Source: Mycobacterium sp. PS03-16 (GTDB lineage: Bacteria > Actinomycetota > Actinomycetes > Mycobacteriales > Mycobacteriaceae). Taken from it: a stretch of 64,000 bases of DNA. The notes under the pieces were generated by a model. It had not been told where the DNA came from and ran no database searches. It saw nothing but the letters and a program-made list of their open reading frames with translations. Below are positions 18,581 through 27,268 of this stretch, piece after piece (the stretch's first letter is position 1; the number at the start of each line of letters is the position of its first letter). The stretch spans positions 1 to 64,000 of the forward strand of contig NZ_SPQO01000022.1 in NCBI RefSeq assembly GCF_004570325.1, read 5' to 3'. The position numbers and the translations under genes were made by a program.

Positions 18581-19492
18581 GTGACCCGCACCCCCGCGGG
18601 CCGGTTCGCCCCGAGCCCGTCGGCCGATCTGCACATCGGCAACCTGCGCACCGCCGTGCTGGCGTGGCTGTTCGCCCGCTCGACCGGCCGCCGGTTCCTG
18701 ATGCGCGTCGAGGACCTCGACTACCGCACCGACTCCGACATCGCCGCCCGCCAGCTGCGGGACCTGGCCGCGCTCGGCCTGACCTGGGACGACGGGACCG
18801 ACTACCAGTCCGGGCACCGGGACCGCTACGACGCCGTGATCTCGGGCCTGGTCGACGCCGGCCTGGTCTACGAGTGCTTCTGCAGCCGCAAGGACATCCT
18901 GCAGGCGCCGCGCGCGCCGCACGCCCCGCAGGGCGCCTACCCCGGCATCTGCCGCGAGCTGACCCCCGCCGAACGCGACGCCCGCCGCGCCGAGACCGGC
19001 CGCCCGCCCGCGCTGCGGCTGCGCACCGACGTCCTCACCCACACCGTCACCGATGTGCTGCACGGCAGCTACACCGGCATCGTCGACGACTTCGTGGTCC
19101 GCCGCGGCGACGGCGTGCCCGCCTACAACCTGGCCGTCGTGGTCGACGATGCGGCCGCCGGCATCGACCAGGTGGTGCGCGGGGACGACCTGCTGAGCTC
19201 GTCGCCACGGCAGGCGTATCTGGCCCGGCTGCTCGGCCACCCGGAGCCGGTGTACGCCCACGTGCCGCTGGTGCTCAACGAGGACGGTGCCCGGCTGGCC
19301 AAACGCGACGGCGCCGTGACGCTGGCCGAGATCGGCGTCGAGCATGCCGTCGCACAGATCGCCGAGTCCCTGGGCTGGCGGGCGGCCACGCTCGACGACA
19401 TGGTGGCGCGGTTCGATCCCGCAAGGCTGCCACGCCAGCCGTGGATCTACCGCCCCCAGCCGCCGAGTGGCCACTCGATACCGTCCCGGTGA
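18581..19492 (+). CDS. gluQ: Glutamyl-queuosine tRNA(Asp) synthetase
   Basis: The 303-residue protein is a truncated glutamyl-tRNA synthetase without anticodon-binding domains. The HIGH-like motif is HIGN (18-21) and the KMSKS-like motif is LAKRDG. Zinc ligands C99, C101, Y120 and C124 match the GluQRS pattern. The enzyme attaches glutamate to queuosine in tRNA(Asp), so it needs Q-modified tRNA. The tgt gene that installs the queuine-type base lies at 24362-25597. GTG at 18581 is the start. Confidence 0.92.
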   Translation: MTRTPAGRFAPSPSADLHIGNLRTAVLAWLFARSTGRRFLMRVEDLDYRTDSDIAARQLRDLAALGLTWDDGTDYQSGHRDRYDAVISGLVDAGLVYECFCSRKDILQAPRAPHAPQGAYPGICRELTPAERDARRAETGRPPALRLRTDVLTHTVTDVLHGSYTGIVDDFVVRRGDGVPAYNLAVVVDDAAAGIDQVVRGDDLLSSSPRQAYLARLLGHPEPVYAHVPLVLNEDGARLAKRDGAVTLAEIGVEHAVAQIAESLGWRAATLDDMVARFDPARLPRQPWIYRPQPPSGHSIPSR

Positions 19493-19537
19493 GCGGAAGT
19501 CTTCTGCCACCCCCGTGACAGTTGCTAGCGTCCGTCG

Positions 19538-21001
19538 GTGAGGTTTCTGCGAATCGTCGCGCTGCTGCTGGCGATGCTGACCGTGGCCGCGTGCGGATCC
19601 GCCGCCGACCGATCCGACGAACCCATCAAGGCGGCCGGGGTGCTGCGGGTGGGCACCGAAGGTGTGTACGCCCCGTTCAGCTACCACGACGCGGCGACCG
19701 GGCAGCTGGTCGGCTACGACGTCGACGTGGCCCGCGCTGTGGCCGACAAGATCGGCGTGCCGGTCGAATTCGTCGAGACGCCGTGGGACTCGATCTTCGC
19801 CGCGCTCGAGGCCAACCGGTTCGACGTGGTCGCCAACGAGGTGACCATCACACCCGAACGGCAAGCCAAATACGATCTGTCCGAACCGTACTCGGTCGGC
19901 GAGGGCGTCATCGTCACCCGGGCCGACGACAATTCGATCACCAGCCTGCAGGATCTGGCGGGTAAGGTCGCCGCCGAGAACGCCACCAGCAACTGGTCAC
20001 AGGTCGCGCGCGACGCAGGCGCCCGGGTCGAGGCGGTGGAGGGGTTCACCCAGGCGATCACCCTGCTCAGCCAGGGCCGGGTCGACGTCGTGGTCAACGA
20101 CAGCATCGCGGTGTACGCCTACCTCGCCGAGACCGGGGACACGTCGGTCAAGATCTCGGGAACGGTCGGCGAGAAGAGTGAACAGGGCTTCGCCGCCCGC
20201 AAGGACAGCGGCATGCTGCCCGAACTGAACCGGGCGCTCGAGGAGCTGCGCGCCGACGGCACCCTGGCCGAGATCTCGCAGCGCTACCTCAACGCCAACG
20301 CCTCCGGTGCGCCGGCTCCGGCGGAGACTGCCGCTCCCAGATCCACGTGGCAGCTGATCGCCGACAACCTCTGGCCGCTGGCGCGCGCCGCGCTGACCAT
20401 GACGATTCCGCTGACCGTGATCAGCTTCGCGATCGGGCTGGTGCTGGCGCTGGCCGTCGCGCTGGCGCGGCTGTCGTCGAATGTGGTGCTCAGCAACGTC
20501 GCCCGGTTCTACATCTCGGTGATCCGCGGGACGCCGCTGCTGGTGCAGCTGTTCATCGTGTTCTTCGCACTGCCGGAGTTCGGCGTGCGCATCGACCCGT
20601 TCCCCGCGGCCGTGATCGCGTTTTCGCTCAACGTCGGCGGGTACGCGGCCGAGATCATCCGCTCGGCGATCCTGTCGATCCCCAAGGGGCAGTGGGAGGC
20701 CGCCGAGACCATCGGGATGGGCTATCCGACCTCGCTGCGGCGCATCGTGTTGCCGCAGGCCGCGCGGGTGGCCGTGCCGCCGTTGTCGAACACACTCATC
20801 TCACTGGTCAAGGACACCTCGTTGGCGTCGACGATCCTGGTCACCGAACTGCTGCGCCAGGCGCAGATCGTGGCCGCGCCGACGTTCGAGTTCTTCGCGC
20901 TCTACGGCACGGCCGCGGTGTACTACTGGGTGATCTGCCTGGTGTTGTCGTTCGGCCAGGGCCGCATCGAACGCCGACTGGAAAGGTACGTGGCGAGATG
21001 A
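19538..21001 (+). CDS. Polar amino-acid ABC transporter, fused binding protein and permease
   Basis: One 487-residue chain combines a lipoprotein solute-binding domain (lipobox TVAAC, C19; domain to about residue 255) with a HisMQ-type permease domain (about 268-487). The permease part carries the EAA loop YAAEIIRSAILSIPKGQWEAAETIGM. The fusion anchors the receptor next to its channel. It imports a polar amino acid, probably glutamate or glutamine class, across the inner membrane with the ATPase encoded downstream. GTG at 19538 gives a proper signal peptide. The ATGA junction couples it to the ATPase gene. Confidence 0.9.
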   Translation: MRFLRIVALLLAMLTVAACGSAADRSDEPIKAAGVLRVGTEGVYAPFSYHDAATGQLVGYDVDVARAVADKIGVPVEFVETPWDSIFAALEANRFDVVANEVTITPERQAKYDLSEPYSVGEGVIVTRADDNSITSLQDLAGKVAAENATSNWSQVARDAGARVEAVEGFTQAITLLSQGRVDVVVNDSIAVYAYLAETGDTSVKISGTVGEKSEQGFAARKDSGMLPELNRALEELRADGTLAEISQRYLNANASGAPAPAETAAPRSTWQLIADNLWPLARAALTMTIPLTVISFAIGLVLALAVALARLSSNVVLSNVARFYISVIRGTPLLVQLFIVFFALPEFGVRIDPFPAAVIAFSLNVGGYAAEIIRSAILSIPKGQWEAAETIGMGYPTSLRRIVLPQAARVAVPPLSNTLISLVKDTSLASTILVTELLRQAQIVAAPTFEFFALYGTAAVYYWVICLVLSFGQGRIERRLERYVAR

Positions 21002-21753
21002 CCGAAGACCGCGTTGTCGCCGACGGTCTGCACAAGTCGTTCGGCGACAATGAAGTGCTCAAAGGCGTGTCGTTCCGCGTCGTGGCCGGGTCGGTGACCA
21101 CGATCATCGGACCGTCCGGATCGGGGAAGACGACGCTGCTGCGCGCGCTCAACGCCCTCGACGTCCCCGACTCCGGGACGGTGTGCATCGGCGACGTGTC
21201 GATCGACTTCTCGAAACCGGTGCCGAAGGACCAGTTACGGCGCTACCGGGCCCAGAGCGGCTTCGTGTTCCAGTCGCACAACCTGTTCCCGCACAAGACG
21301 GTGCTGCAGAACGTCACCGAGGGCCCGATCGTCGTGCAGAAACAGCCGAGGGAGCAGGCGGAGGCCGCCGCCCTGGAGCTGCTCGGCCAGGTGGGCCTCG
21401 CCGACAAACGTGACCAGTATCCGTACCAGCTCTCCGGCGGTCAGCAGCAGCGCGTCGGGATCGCCCGGGCGCTCGCGCTGCGGCCGAAAGTCGTGCTGTT
21501 CGACGAGCCGACCTCGGCGCTGGACCCCGAACTGGTCGGCGAAGTGCTCTCGGTGATCCGGGATCTCGCGCAGGAGGGGTGGACGCTGATCGTCGTCACT
21601 CACGAGATCCAGTTCGCCCGGCAGGTGTCGAACCAGGTGCTGTTCACCGACCGCGGGGTGATCCTCGAACAGGGCCCACCCGAGGCGGTGCTCGGCAACC
21701 CGACCGAGGAGCGCACCCGGGCGTTCCTGCAGCGCATCCTCAACCCACTGTAG
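20998..21753 (+). CDS. Amino-acid ABC transporter ATP-binding protein
   Basis: The 251-residue ATPase has Walker A GPSGSGKT (39-46), the signature LSGGQQQR, Walker B VVLFDEPTSALD and a switch histidine (VTHEI). It resembles GlnQ/HisP proteins. The start overlaps the stop of the fused receptor-permease (ATGA), so the two make a complete importer: two fused chains and two ATPases. Confidence 0.94.
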   Translation: MTEDRVVADGLHKSFGDNEVLKGVSFRVVAGSVTTIIGPSGSGKTTLLRALNALDVPDSGTVCIGDVSIDFSKPVPKDQLRRYRAQSGFVFQSHNLFPHKTVLQNVTEGPIVVQKQPREQAEAAALELLGQVGLADKRDQYPYQLSGGQQQRVGIARALALRPKVVLFDEPTSALDPELVGEVLSVIRDLAQEGWTLIVVTHEIQFARQVSNQVLFTDRGVILEQGPPEAVLGNPTEERTRAFLQRILNPL

Positions 21754-21771
21754 ACGTCGGCTTCATGGCGC

Positions 21772-21827
21772 GAGCAGTCGCAAAAGTGCCCGAAAACACG
21801 CGGTAGACAGGCACTTTACGTCTGCTC
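21772..21827. repeat. Long imperfect palindrome between convergent genes
   Basis: GAGCAG (21772-21777) plus AAAGTGCC (21783-21790) pair with GGCACTTT (21810-21817) plus CTGCTC (21822-21827). The hairpin lies between the ATPase stop and the convergent gene at 21816 and overlaps that gene's last codons. It could be a bidirectional terminator or a dispersed palindromic element. Confidence 0.7.
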
Positions 21828-23036
21828 GGCGGGTAACTCCTTGACTCCCCAGGGTGAGCCGTAGGCCGTCAGCAGCTCGAGGAACGGCACCGCGTCGAAC
21901 GCCTCCGGGCCGAGCACCCCGACCCCGCTCCACGTTCCGCCGGCCAGGAGTTCCAGCGCGACAACGGGGTTGATCGCCGTCTGCCACACCACGCACTGGT
22001 GGCCGTACTCGCCCATCGACCATTCGTTGTCGACGACGTGGTACAGGTACGTCGAACGCGGGTCACCGTCCTTACCGGTGCCGGTGACCCACAACCCCGC
22101 ACACGTCTTACCCGTCATCATCGGGCCGAGCGTGGCGGGGTTGGGCAGGCAGGCGGCCACCACGTCGCGGGGACTGACCTGCACCCCACCGACGGTCACC
22201 TTGTTCGTGCGGTCCAGCCCGAGCTTGTGCAGCGTCTTGAGGACGTCGATGAACTCCTCGCCGAGCCCGTACTTGAAGGTGGCGCGCCTGCACTTCACCC
22301 AGCGCGGCATCAACAGCACCTCTTCGTGCTCGACGTTGACGCACTCGACCGGTCCGATGCCGTCGGGGAAGTCGAAAACCTCCGGCTCGCTGAACGGTTC
22401 GGTGACGAACCAGCCGCGGTCGGCCTCCCAGATCACCGGCGGATTCAGGCATTCCTCGATGCTGGTCCAGATCGAGAACGACGGCGCGAACTCGTACCCC
22501 GCCACGGTCAGGTTCGATCCGTCGCGGGTGCCGAGTTCGTCGATCTCGGAGAACAGATGATCGGCGGCGTACCGGGCGAACACGTCGGACAGGCCGGGCT
22601 CCACGCCGATGCCGACCAGCGCCAGCCGGCCCGCGTCGGTCCACCGCTGTTCGGCGGCGAACTGCTCGTCGCCGAGTTTCACGCCGGTCAGCGCGTAGGG
22701 CTGCTCGGGATGGCGCTGCGACAGGCTCATCGCCATGTCGAGATAGTCGGCGCCGCCGGCCAGCGCGCCGTCGAAGATCGGCATCACGAATCGCGGGTCC
22801 ACCGCATTCATGACGTGGGTGATCCGGTGTTCGCGCACCAGCGCGGCGACGGCATCGGCCGAGGAGGCATCGACGCGCGCGGCGGTGAACCGCGGGTCCC
22901 CCACCGCGCCGGCGGACTCGCGCGCCCGCGCCTCGTCGTAGTCGCAGACCACGATCTGCTCGAAGAAGTCCCGGCGCGCGGCGATCGCGCAGAACGCCGA
23001 TCCGACACCGCCCGCACCGACCAACAGGATTCGCAT
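21816..23036 (-). CDS. Saccharopine dehydrogenase-like oxidoreductase
   Basis: The 406-residue protein has an N-terminal Rossmann loop (LLVGAGGVGSAF, residues 4-15) and the NAVDPRFVMPI block of the saccharopine dehydrogenase / carboxynorspermidine dehydrogenase group. Members reduce or oxidise amine-linked amino acids such as saccharopine or lysine derivatives; the substrate is not evident here. An upstream palindrome at 23049-23066 suggests control by a TetR-type regulator. The 3' end runs into a palindrome shared with the convergent transporter operon. Confidence 0.82.
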   Translation of the reverse strand: MRILLVGAGGVGSAFCAIAARRDFFEQIVVCDYDEARARESAGAVGDPRFTAARVDASSADAVAALVREHRITHVMNAVDPRFVMPIFDGALAGGADYLDMAMSLSQRHPEQPYALTGVKLGDEQFAAEQRWTDAGRLALVGIGVEPGLSDVFARYAADHLFSEIDELGTRDGSNLTVAGYEFAPSFSIWTSIEECLNPPVIWEADRGWFVTEPFSEPEVFDFPDGIGPVECVNVEHEEVLLMPRWVKCRRATFKYGLGEEFIDVLKTLHKLGLDRTNKVTVGGVQVSPRDVVAACLPNPATLGPMMTGKTCAGLWVTGTGKDGDPRSTYLYHVVDNEWSMGEYGHQCVVWQTAINPVVALELLAGGTWSGVGVLGPEAFDAVPFLELLTAYGSPWGVKELPAEQT

Positions 23037-23048
23037 GCCCGCACCCTA

Positions 23049-23066
23049 ATACGGATTCCGCCGTAT
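23049..23066 (-). promoter_or_regulatory. Candidate operator upstream of the saccharopine-dehydrogenase-like gene
   Basis: ATACGG and CCGTAT form perfect 6-bp arms around a 6-bp spacer, 12 bases before the start codon at 23036. The shape is that of a TetR-family site. The cognate regulator is not identified. Confidence 0.5.
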
Positions 23067-23102
23067 CAGCGGGTGTTCACGACGGTTCCCGCATCCAAAG
23101 CG

Positions 23103-24326
23103 CTATATGGCGACGTAAAGCGTCTCCATCCCGCGCAGCGTGAGGTTCGGCTTGTAGACCGGGTCGCCGGCCAGCCGGGCCGACGGGAAGCGCTCGGTCA
23201 GCTTCGCCAGCGCGACTGCGGCTTCCAGCCGCGCCAACGGCGCCCCGAGGCAGAAGTGCGGGCCCTTGCCGAAGCCGAGGTGGCGGATTCCGGCGCGGTC
23301 GGGGTCGAAGACATCCGGTCGCTCGAACGCCGCGCCGTCGCGGTGTGCGGCCGCGAGCAGCAACAGCGTGCTGTCCCCCTTCGGCACGGTCACATTTCCA
23401 ATGGCCATGTCCTCGGCGGCGATCCGGCCGACCAGCTGCACCGGTGGGTCGTAGCGCAGCGTCTCCTCGGCCACCGCGGCCACGCGCTGCGGGTCGCCCG
23501 CCACCGCCGCCCACTGGCCGGGATTGCGCAGCAGCGCCAGGATCGCGTTGGCGATCAGGTTGACCGTGGTCTCGTGTCCCGCCACCAGCAGCAGATTGCA
23601 GGTGGCGACGATCTCGTCCTCGGTGAGCTGGTCACCGGATTCCTCGGCGGCGATCAGGCCGGAGATCAGGTCGTCGCGTGGCTCGGACCGCCTGCGGTCG
23701 ATGAGCCCGCGCAGGTAGTCGCGCAGCCACAGCCCGGCCTGCAACCGCTCGTCGTATCCGTCGGCCGCCTGACCGGTGACGGTGATGAACGGGTCCAGCG
23801 ACTGCGCCAGCAGCGCCGAGGCCCGGCTGAACTGCGGCTCGTCCTCCAACGGGACGCCGAGCAGGCGGCAGATCACCGCCACCGGAAGCGGATACGCCAG
23901 ATCGGCGATGGCCTCGAACTCGCCCTTGGCCGCCACCGCGTCGAGCAGACCGTCCACCAGCGCGACGATCTCGGGCTCGAGCGCCTTGACCACCTTCGGC
24001 ACGAACGCCTTGCTGACCAGCCGGCGCAGTCGGGTGTGGTCGGGCGGATCGAGGAACAGGAAACCCGGTGAGCCCAGCGGGCGGGCCACCGCACCGGACG
24101 CGATCTCCCGTTGCGCGACAGTGGATTTGAGCCGGTCGCTGGCCGCGGCGGGGTGGCGCAGCACCTCGTCGCAGTCGGCGAACGACGAGAACACCACGAG
24201 GTTCGCCTCGGGCACCGCGATCGGGCCGGCGGCGCGGAAGTCCGCGTACAGCGGGTAGGGGTCGGCGCGGTTCGACGGGTCGAGCAGGCGGCCCAGCAGC
24301 GCGTGGGTGTCCGCGGTCGTCGTCAT
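23103..24326 (-). CDS. Cytochrome P450
   Basis: The 407-residue soluble P450 has the I-helix oxygen motif AGHETT, the K-helix EETLR and the haem loop FGKGPHFCLGAPLAR, in which Cys is the thiolate ligand. It should hydroxylate a small lipophilic substrate using electrons from a ferredoxin; no ferredoxin gene is adjacent. ATG at 24326 (MTTTADTHALL) is chosen over one at 24341. I cannot assign a CYP family with confidence. Confidence 0.93.
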   Translation of the reverse strand: MTTTADTHALLGRLLDPSNRADPYPLYADFRAAGPIAVPEANLVVFSSFADCDEVLRHPAAASDRLKSTVAQREIASGAVARPLGSPGFLFLDPPDHTRLRRLVSKAFVPKVVKALEPEIVALVDGLLDAVAAKGEFEAIADLAYPLPVAVICRLLGVPLEDEPQFSRASALLAQSLDPFITVTGQAADGYDERLQAGLWLRDYLRGLIDRRRSEPRDDLISGLIAAEESGDQLTEDEIVATCNLLLVAGHETTVNLIANAILALLRNPGQWAAVAGDPQRVAAVAEETLRYDPPVQLVGRIAAEDMAIGNVTVPKGDSTLLLLAAAHRDGAAFERPDVFDPDRAGIRHLGFGKGPHFCLGAPLARLEAAVALAKLTERFPSARLAGDPVYKPNLTLRGMETLYVAI

Positions 24327-24361
24327 GGCCCTATTGTGCACGCGTCGAAGAACCCTGCAGG

Positions 24362-25597
24362 TCAGGAGCCGTAATAGCGACCCAGGACCTCCTCGCGCAG
24401 CGCATCGAAGTCACCGGCGAGCATCGACTCGCGGATCCGGTCGACCAGCCGGACGACGAACCGCTCGTTGTGGATGGTGGCCAGCGTGGCGGACAGCATC
24501 TCCTTGGCCTTGAACAGGTGATGCAGGTAGGCGCGGGTGTAGTGCGCGCAGGTGTAGCAGTCGCATTCGGGATCCAGCGGCGTGTAGTCCCGCCGGTAGC
24601 GGGCCCCGGTGATGTTGTAGCGCCCGGTTGCCGAGTACACCGCCGCATTGCGCGCCACCCGCGACGGCGACACGCAGTCGAAGGTGTCGGCGCCCGCCGC
24701 GACCGCGGCGAACAGATCGTCGGGTTCGCTGATCCCGAGCAGGTGGCGCGGTTTGTCGGCGGGCAGTTCGCTGCTCACCCACCCGACGATCGTCGCCAGG
24801 TTCTGCTTCTCCAACGCACCACCGATGCCGTAGCCGTCGAAGCTCAACCCCTCGGCCGGCCCTGCGTGACAACCGATCTCGGCCAGCCCGCGGGCGGCCT
24901 GGCGGCGCAGGTCTTCGTACTGTGCGCCCTGTACGACCCCGAACAGCGCCTGCGGTGGTTTGCCGGCGCGCTCGATCTCGAGCCTGCGGTGCTCGACCAG
25001 GCAGCGCACCGCCCATTCGTGGGTGCGCCGCACCGACTGTTCCTGGTAGGCCCGGGTGTTGACCAGCGTGGTCAGCTCGTCGAACGCGAAGATGATGTCG
25101 GCGCCCAGCTGATGCTGGATGCCGATCGAGACCTCCGGGGTGAAGCGGTGGATGCTGCCGTTGAGGTGGGAGCGGAAGGTCACGCCGTCGTTGTCGACGT
25201 GAGCGAGCCGCTCCTTGCCCGCGGCGATGACGTCGTCGGCCTGCACCCGCTCGGTGTCCATGGCCAGCACCTTCTTGAAACCCACCCCCAGCGACATCAC
25301 CTGAAAGCCGCCGCTGTCGGTGAACGTGGGTCCGGGCCAGTTCATGAAGGCGCCGAGCCCGCCCGCAGCGTCGACGATGTCCGGCCCGGGCTGCAGGAAG
25401 AGATGGTAGGCGTTGGCCAGCACAGCTTGAGCGCCAAGCTCTTTCATCGTCTCGGGCAGCACCGCCTTGACGGTGGCCTGGGTGCCGACCGGGATGAACG
25501 CCGGGGTGTGGATGTCGCCGTGCGGGGTGTGGATCACCCCGACCCGGCCGAGGCGGTCGGGCAGTTCGGCCTCGACGGTGAAGTAGTCGCCGGTCAC
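24362..25597 (-). CDS. tgt: tRNA-guanine transglycosylase (queuine tRNA-ribosyltransferase)
   Basis: The 411-residue enzyme swaps G34 of GUN-anticodon tRNAs for a queuosine precursor base or queuine. The catalytic segment TDSGGFQVMSL has D94, and the zinc site CDCYTC-H is present near residue 340. GTG at 25597 is the start. Its stop lies 35 bases from the P450 start on the same strand. No preQ1 synthesis gene is in the window, so base supply (synthesis or salvage) is unknown. GluQRS at 18581 acts on the product. Confidence 0.95.
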   Translation of the reverse strand: MTGDYFTVEAELPDRLGRVGVIHTPHGDIHTPAFIPVGTQATVKAVLPETMKELGAQAVLANAYHLFLQPGPDIVDAAGGLGAFMNWPGPTFTDSGGFQVMSLGVGFKKVLAMDTERVQADDVIAAGKERLAHVDNDGVTFRSHLNGSIHRFTPEVSIGIQHQLGADIIFAFDELTTLVNTRAYQEQSVRRTHEWAVRCLVEHRRLEIERAGKPPQALFGVVQGAQYEDLRRQAARGLAEIGCHAGPAEGLSFDGYGIGGALEKQNLATIVGWVSSELPADKPRHLLGISEPDDLFAAVAAGADTFDCVSPSRVARNAAVYSATGRYNITGARYRRDYTPLDPECDCYTCAHYTRAYLHHLFKAKEMLSATLATIHNERFVVRLVDRIRESMLAGDFDALREEVLGRYYGS

Positions 25598-25603
25598 GTC
25601 GCC

Positions 25604-26509
25604 CTAACGGCGCAGGAAATCGACGATCGCGGTGGCGAGGTCCTCGCCCGCATCCTCCTGCAGGAAGTGCGCGGCCTCGGCGATCACCGGATGGTCGATC
25701 CCCTGTGCGCCCCGCATCTGGCGGCGCAGGATCGGACCCATCGCCCCGGTGATCGGATCGCTGTCGCTGAAGGCGACGAGCATCGGAGTCTCACTCTGCG
25801 ACAACACTTCCCACGCCGACCGGTTCGCGGCGGACGCCGGGTCGTCCGGGCTCGTCGGCACCAGACCGGGCATCGCCCGGGGTCCCGCGCAGAAGGAGTC
25901 GTCGGGAAAAGGCGCGTCGTAGCCGGCGCGCACCTCGGGCGGCATCGGCCGGCGGCAGCCGCCCTCGACGAACCGTCCGACGTCGACGTTGGGCGCCTTC
26001 TGGATCGCCTCGCGGAACTTCCACCAGATATCGGGCATGGGGACGTCGCCGGTCGGCAGACCGGTGTTGGCGACCACGATGCCCGTGAAGCGGCCGGGAT
26101 GTTCGGCGGCCAGCCGCAATCCGATCAACCCGCCCCAGTCCTGCCCCACCAGCGTCACCCGCTGTAGATCCAGTACGTCGAATGCGAGCGCGCGCATCCA
26201 CTCGACGTGCCGGGCGTAGGTGTGGTCCTCGATGCGGGTGGGTTTGTCGGAGCGGCCGAACCCGACCAGGTCGGGGCACACCACGCGGTGACCCGCGGCG
26301 GCCAGGATCGGGATCATCTTGCGGTACAGGAATGACCACGACGGTTCGCCGTGCAGCATCAGCACCGGGTCCGCGTCGGCCGGACCGGCCTCGATCCACG
26401 CCACTCGCAGCCGGCCACCCTCGTCGTCGTCGATTTCGCCGTAGTGCGGCTGGTAGTCGAAGTCGGGCAGGTCCGCGAACCGGTCGTCGGGCGTGCGCAA
26501 GGTCTGCAT
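25604..26509 (-). CDS. dhmA: Haloalkane dehalogenase (subfamily I type)
   Basis: The 301-residue alpha/beta hydrolase has the nucleophile D124 in GQDWGG with the halide-binding W125 next to it. It also has the HGEPSW oxyanion loop (53-58), acid D251 and base H281. That Asp-Asp-His arrangement belongs to DhlA/DhmA-like enzymes that hydrolyse haloalkanes to alcohols; other members act on epoxides, so the natural substrate is uncertain. ATG at 26509 is used. It lies 6 nt upstream of tgt on the same strand. Confidence 0.88.
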   Translation of the reverse strand: MQTLRTPDDRFADLPDFDYQPHYGEIDDDEGGRLRVAWIEAGPADADPVLMLHGEPSWSFLYRKMIPILAAAGHRVVCPDLVGFGRSDKPTRIEDHTYARHVEWMRALAFDVLDLQRVTLVGQDWGGLIGLRLAAEHPGRFTGIVVANTGLPTGDVPMPDIWWKFREAIQKAPNVDVGRFVEGGCRRPMPPEVRAGYDAPFPDDSFCAGPRAMPGLVPTSPDDPASAANRSAWEVLSQSETPMLVAFSDSDPITGAMGPILRRQMRGAQGIDHPVIAEAAHFLQEDAGEDLATAIVDFLRR

Positions 26510-26639
26510 GAGGGCGAACCTACCGGGTGCGCCGGCACGGTTTTCCATCAAACCCGTGAGCACCGCGAGGCCGCCCACCATACTGCTTCCCGACGGTCCG
26601 ACCGCGTGGACGGACCGCGACGACAAAAGGAGAACTGTG

Positions 26640-27137
26640 GTGAAGCGTGGTTTCCTGGTGAGTGTGGGCGGTGCGGCGATCGTCATCGCCGGCCTGGCGG
26701 GCTGTTCCTCGGACAGCGGATCGTCCGAATCCACCACCTCTGCGGAGTCGAGTGACACCGCCACCGCGAGCGTGTCGGCCAGCGCGACGTCGGCGCCCGG
26801 CGGGGCGAAGGTCACGATCGACGGGCAGGACCAGGACATCCAGGGGACCGTCGCGTGCACCGCGATGGGCGGCAACCTCAACATCGCGATCGGCCAGGCC
26901 ACCACCGGCATCGGCGCGGTGGTCACCGAGGGTGACGAGCCGACGGTGCAGTCGGTCGGGCTGGGCAACGTCAACGGCGTGACGCTGGGATTCCAGCAGG
27001 GCACCGGCCAGGGCAACGCCGAGGTCGAGAAGGACGACAAGACCTACAACATCAAGGGCAACGCCACCGGCGTGGACATGGCCAACCCGCTGCAGCCGGT
27101 CACCAAGCCGTTCGAGATCGAGGTCACCTGCCCCTGA
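26640..27137 (+). CDS. lpqH: 19-kDa lipoprotein antigen LpqH
   Basis: The 165-residue cell-envelope lipoprotein matches LpqH of M. tuberculosis, including the VKRG start and the SVGLGNVNGVTLGF and ATGVDMANP blocks. The lipobox is LAGC with lipidated C22, followed by a Ser/Thr-rich stretch likely to be O-glycosylated. Two GTG codons occur in tandem; the second (26640) is 7 bases from AGGAG and matches the family start. LpqH is a TLR2 agonist in pathogens; its physiological role is unknown. A UUCG hairpin follows the stop. Confidence 0.95.
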   Translation: MKRGFLVSVGGAAIVIAGLAGCSSDSGSSESTTSAESSDTATASVSASATSAPGGAKVTIDGQDQDIQGTVACTAMGGNLNIAIGQATTGIGAVVTEGDEPTVQSVGLGNVNGVTLGFQQGTGQGNAEVEKDDKTYNIKGNATGVDMANPLQPVTKPFEIEVTCP

Positions 27138-27153
27138 CGGCACATCGACACAG

Positions 27154-27183
27154 CGGCGGCGGCGTCTTCGGACGCCGCCGCCG
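27154..27183 (+). terminator. Strong hairpin terminator after lpqH
   Basis: A perfect 13-bp GC-rich stem (27154-27166 with 27171-27183) closes a TTCG tetraloop, 17 bases after the lpqH stop. There is no T-tract, as is common for mycobacterial terminators. Confidence 0.8.
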
Positions 27184-27268
27184 TCTGCGTCTATCGAGGC
27201 CGAACCCGAGTGCAGTACTGTCCGAGGAGTCGGCGCGACGGGGCGCCAAGACACCTGGGAGAAAGATC

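Noticed and set aside
21999..24071. A 690-codon open frame on the plus strand across the saccharopine-dehydrogenase-like and P450 genes
   Set aside because: It is the antisense shadow of two well-supported minus-strand genes; in GC-rich DNA the third-position bias keeps such frames open. The residues form no known domain.
24470..26167. A 565-codon plus-strand frame opposite tgt and the dehalogenase
   Set aside because: Same explanation; tgt and the dehalogenase on the other strand have complete active-site motifs.
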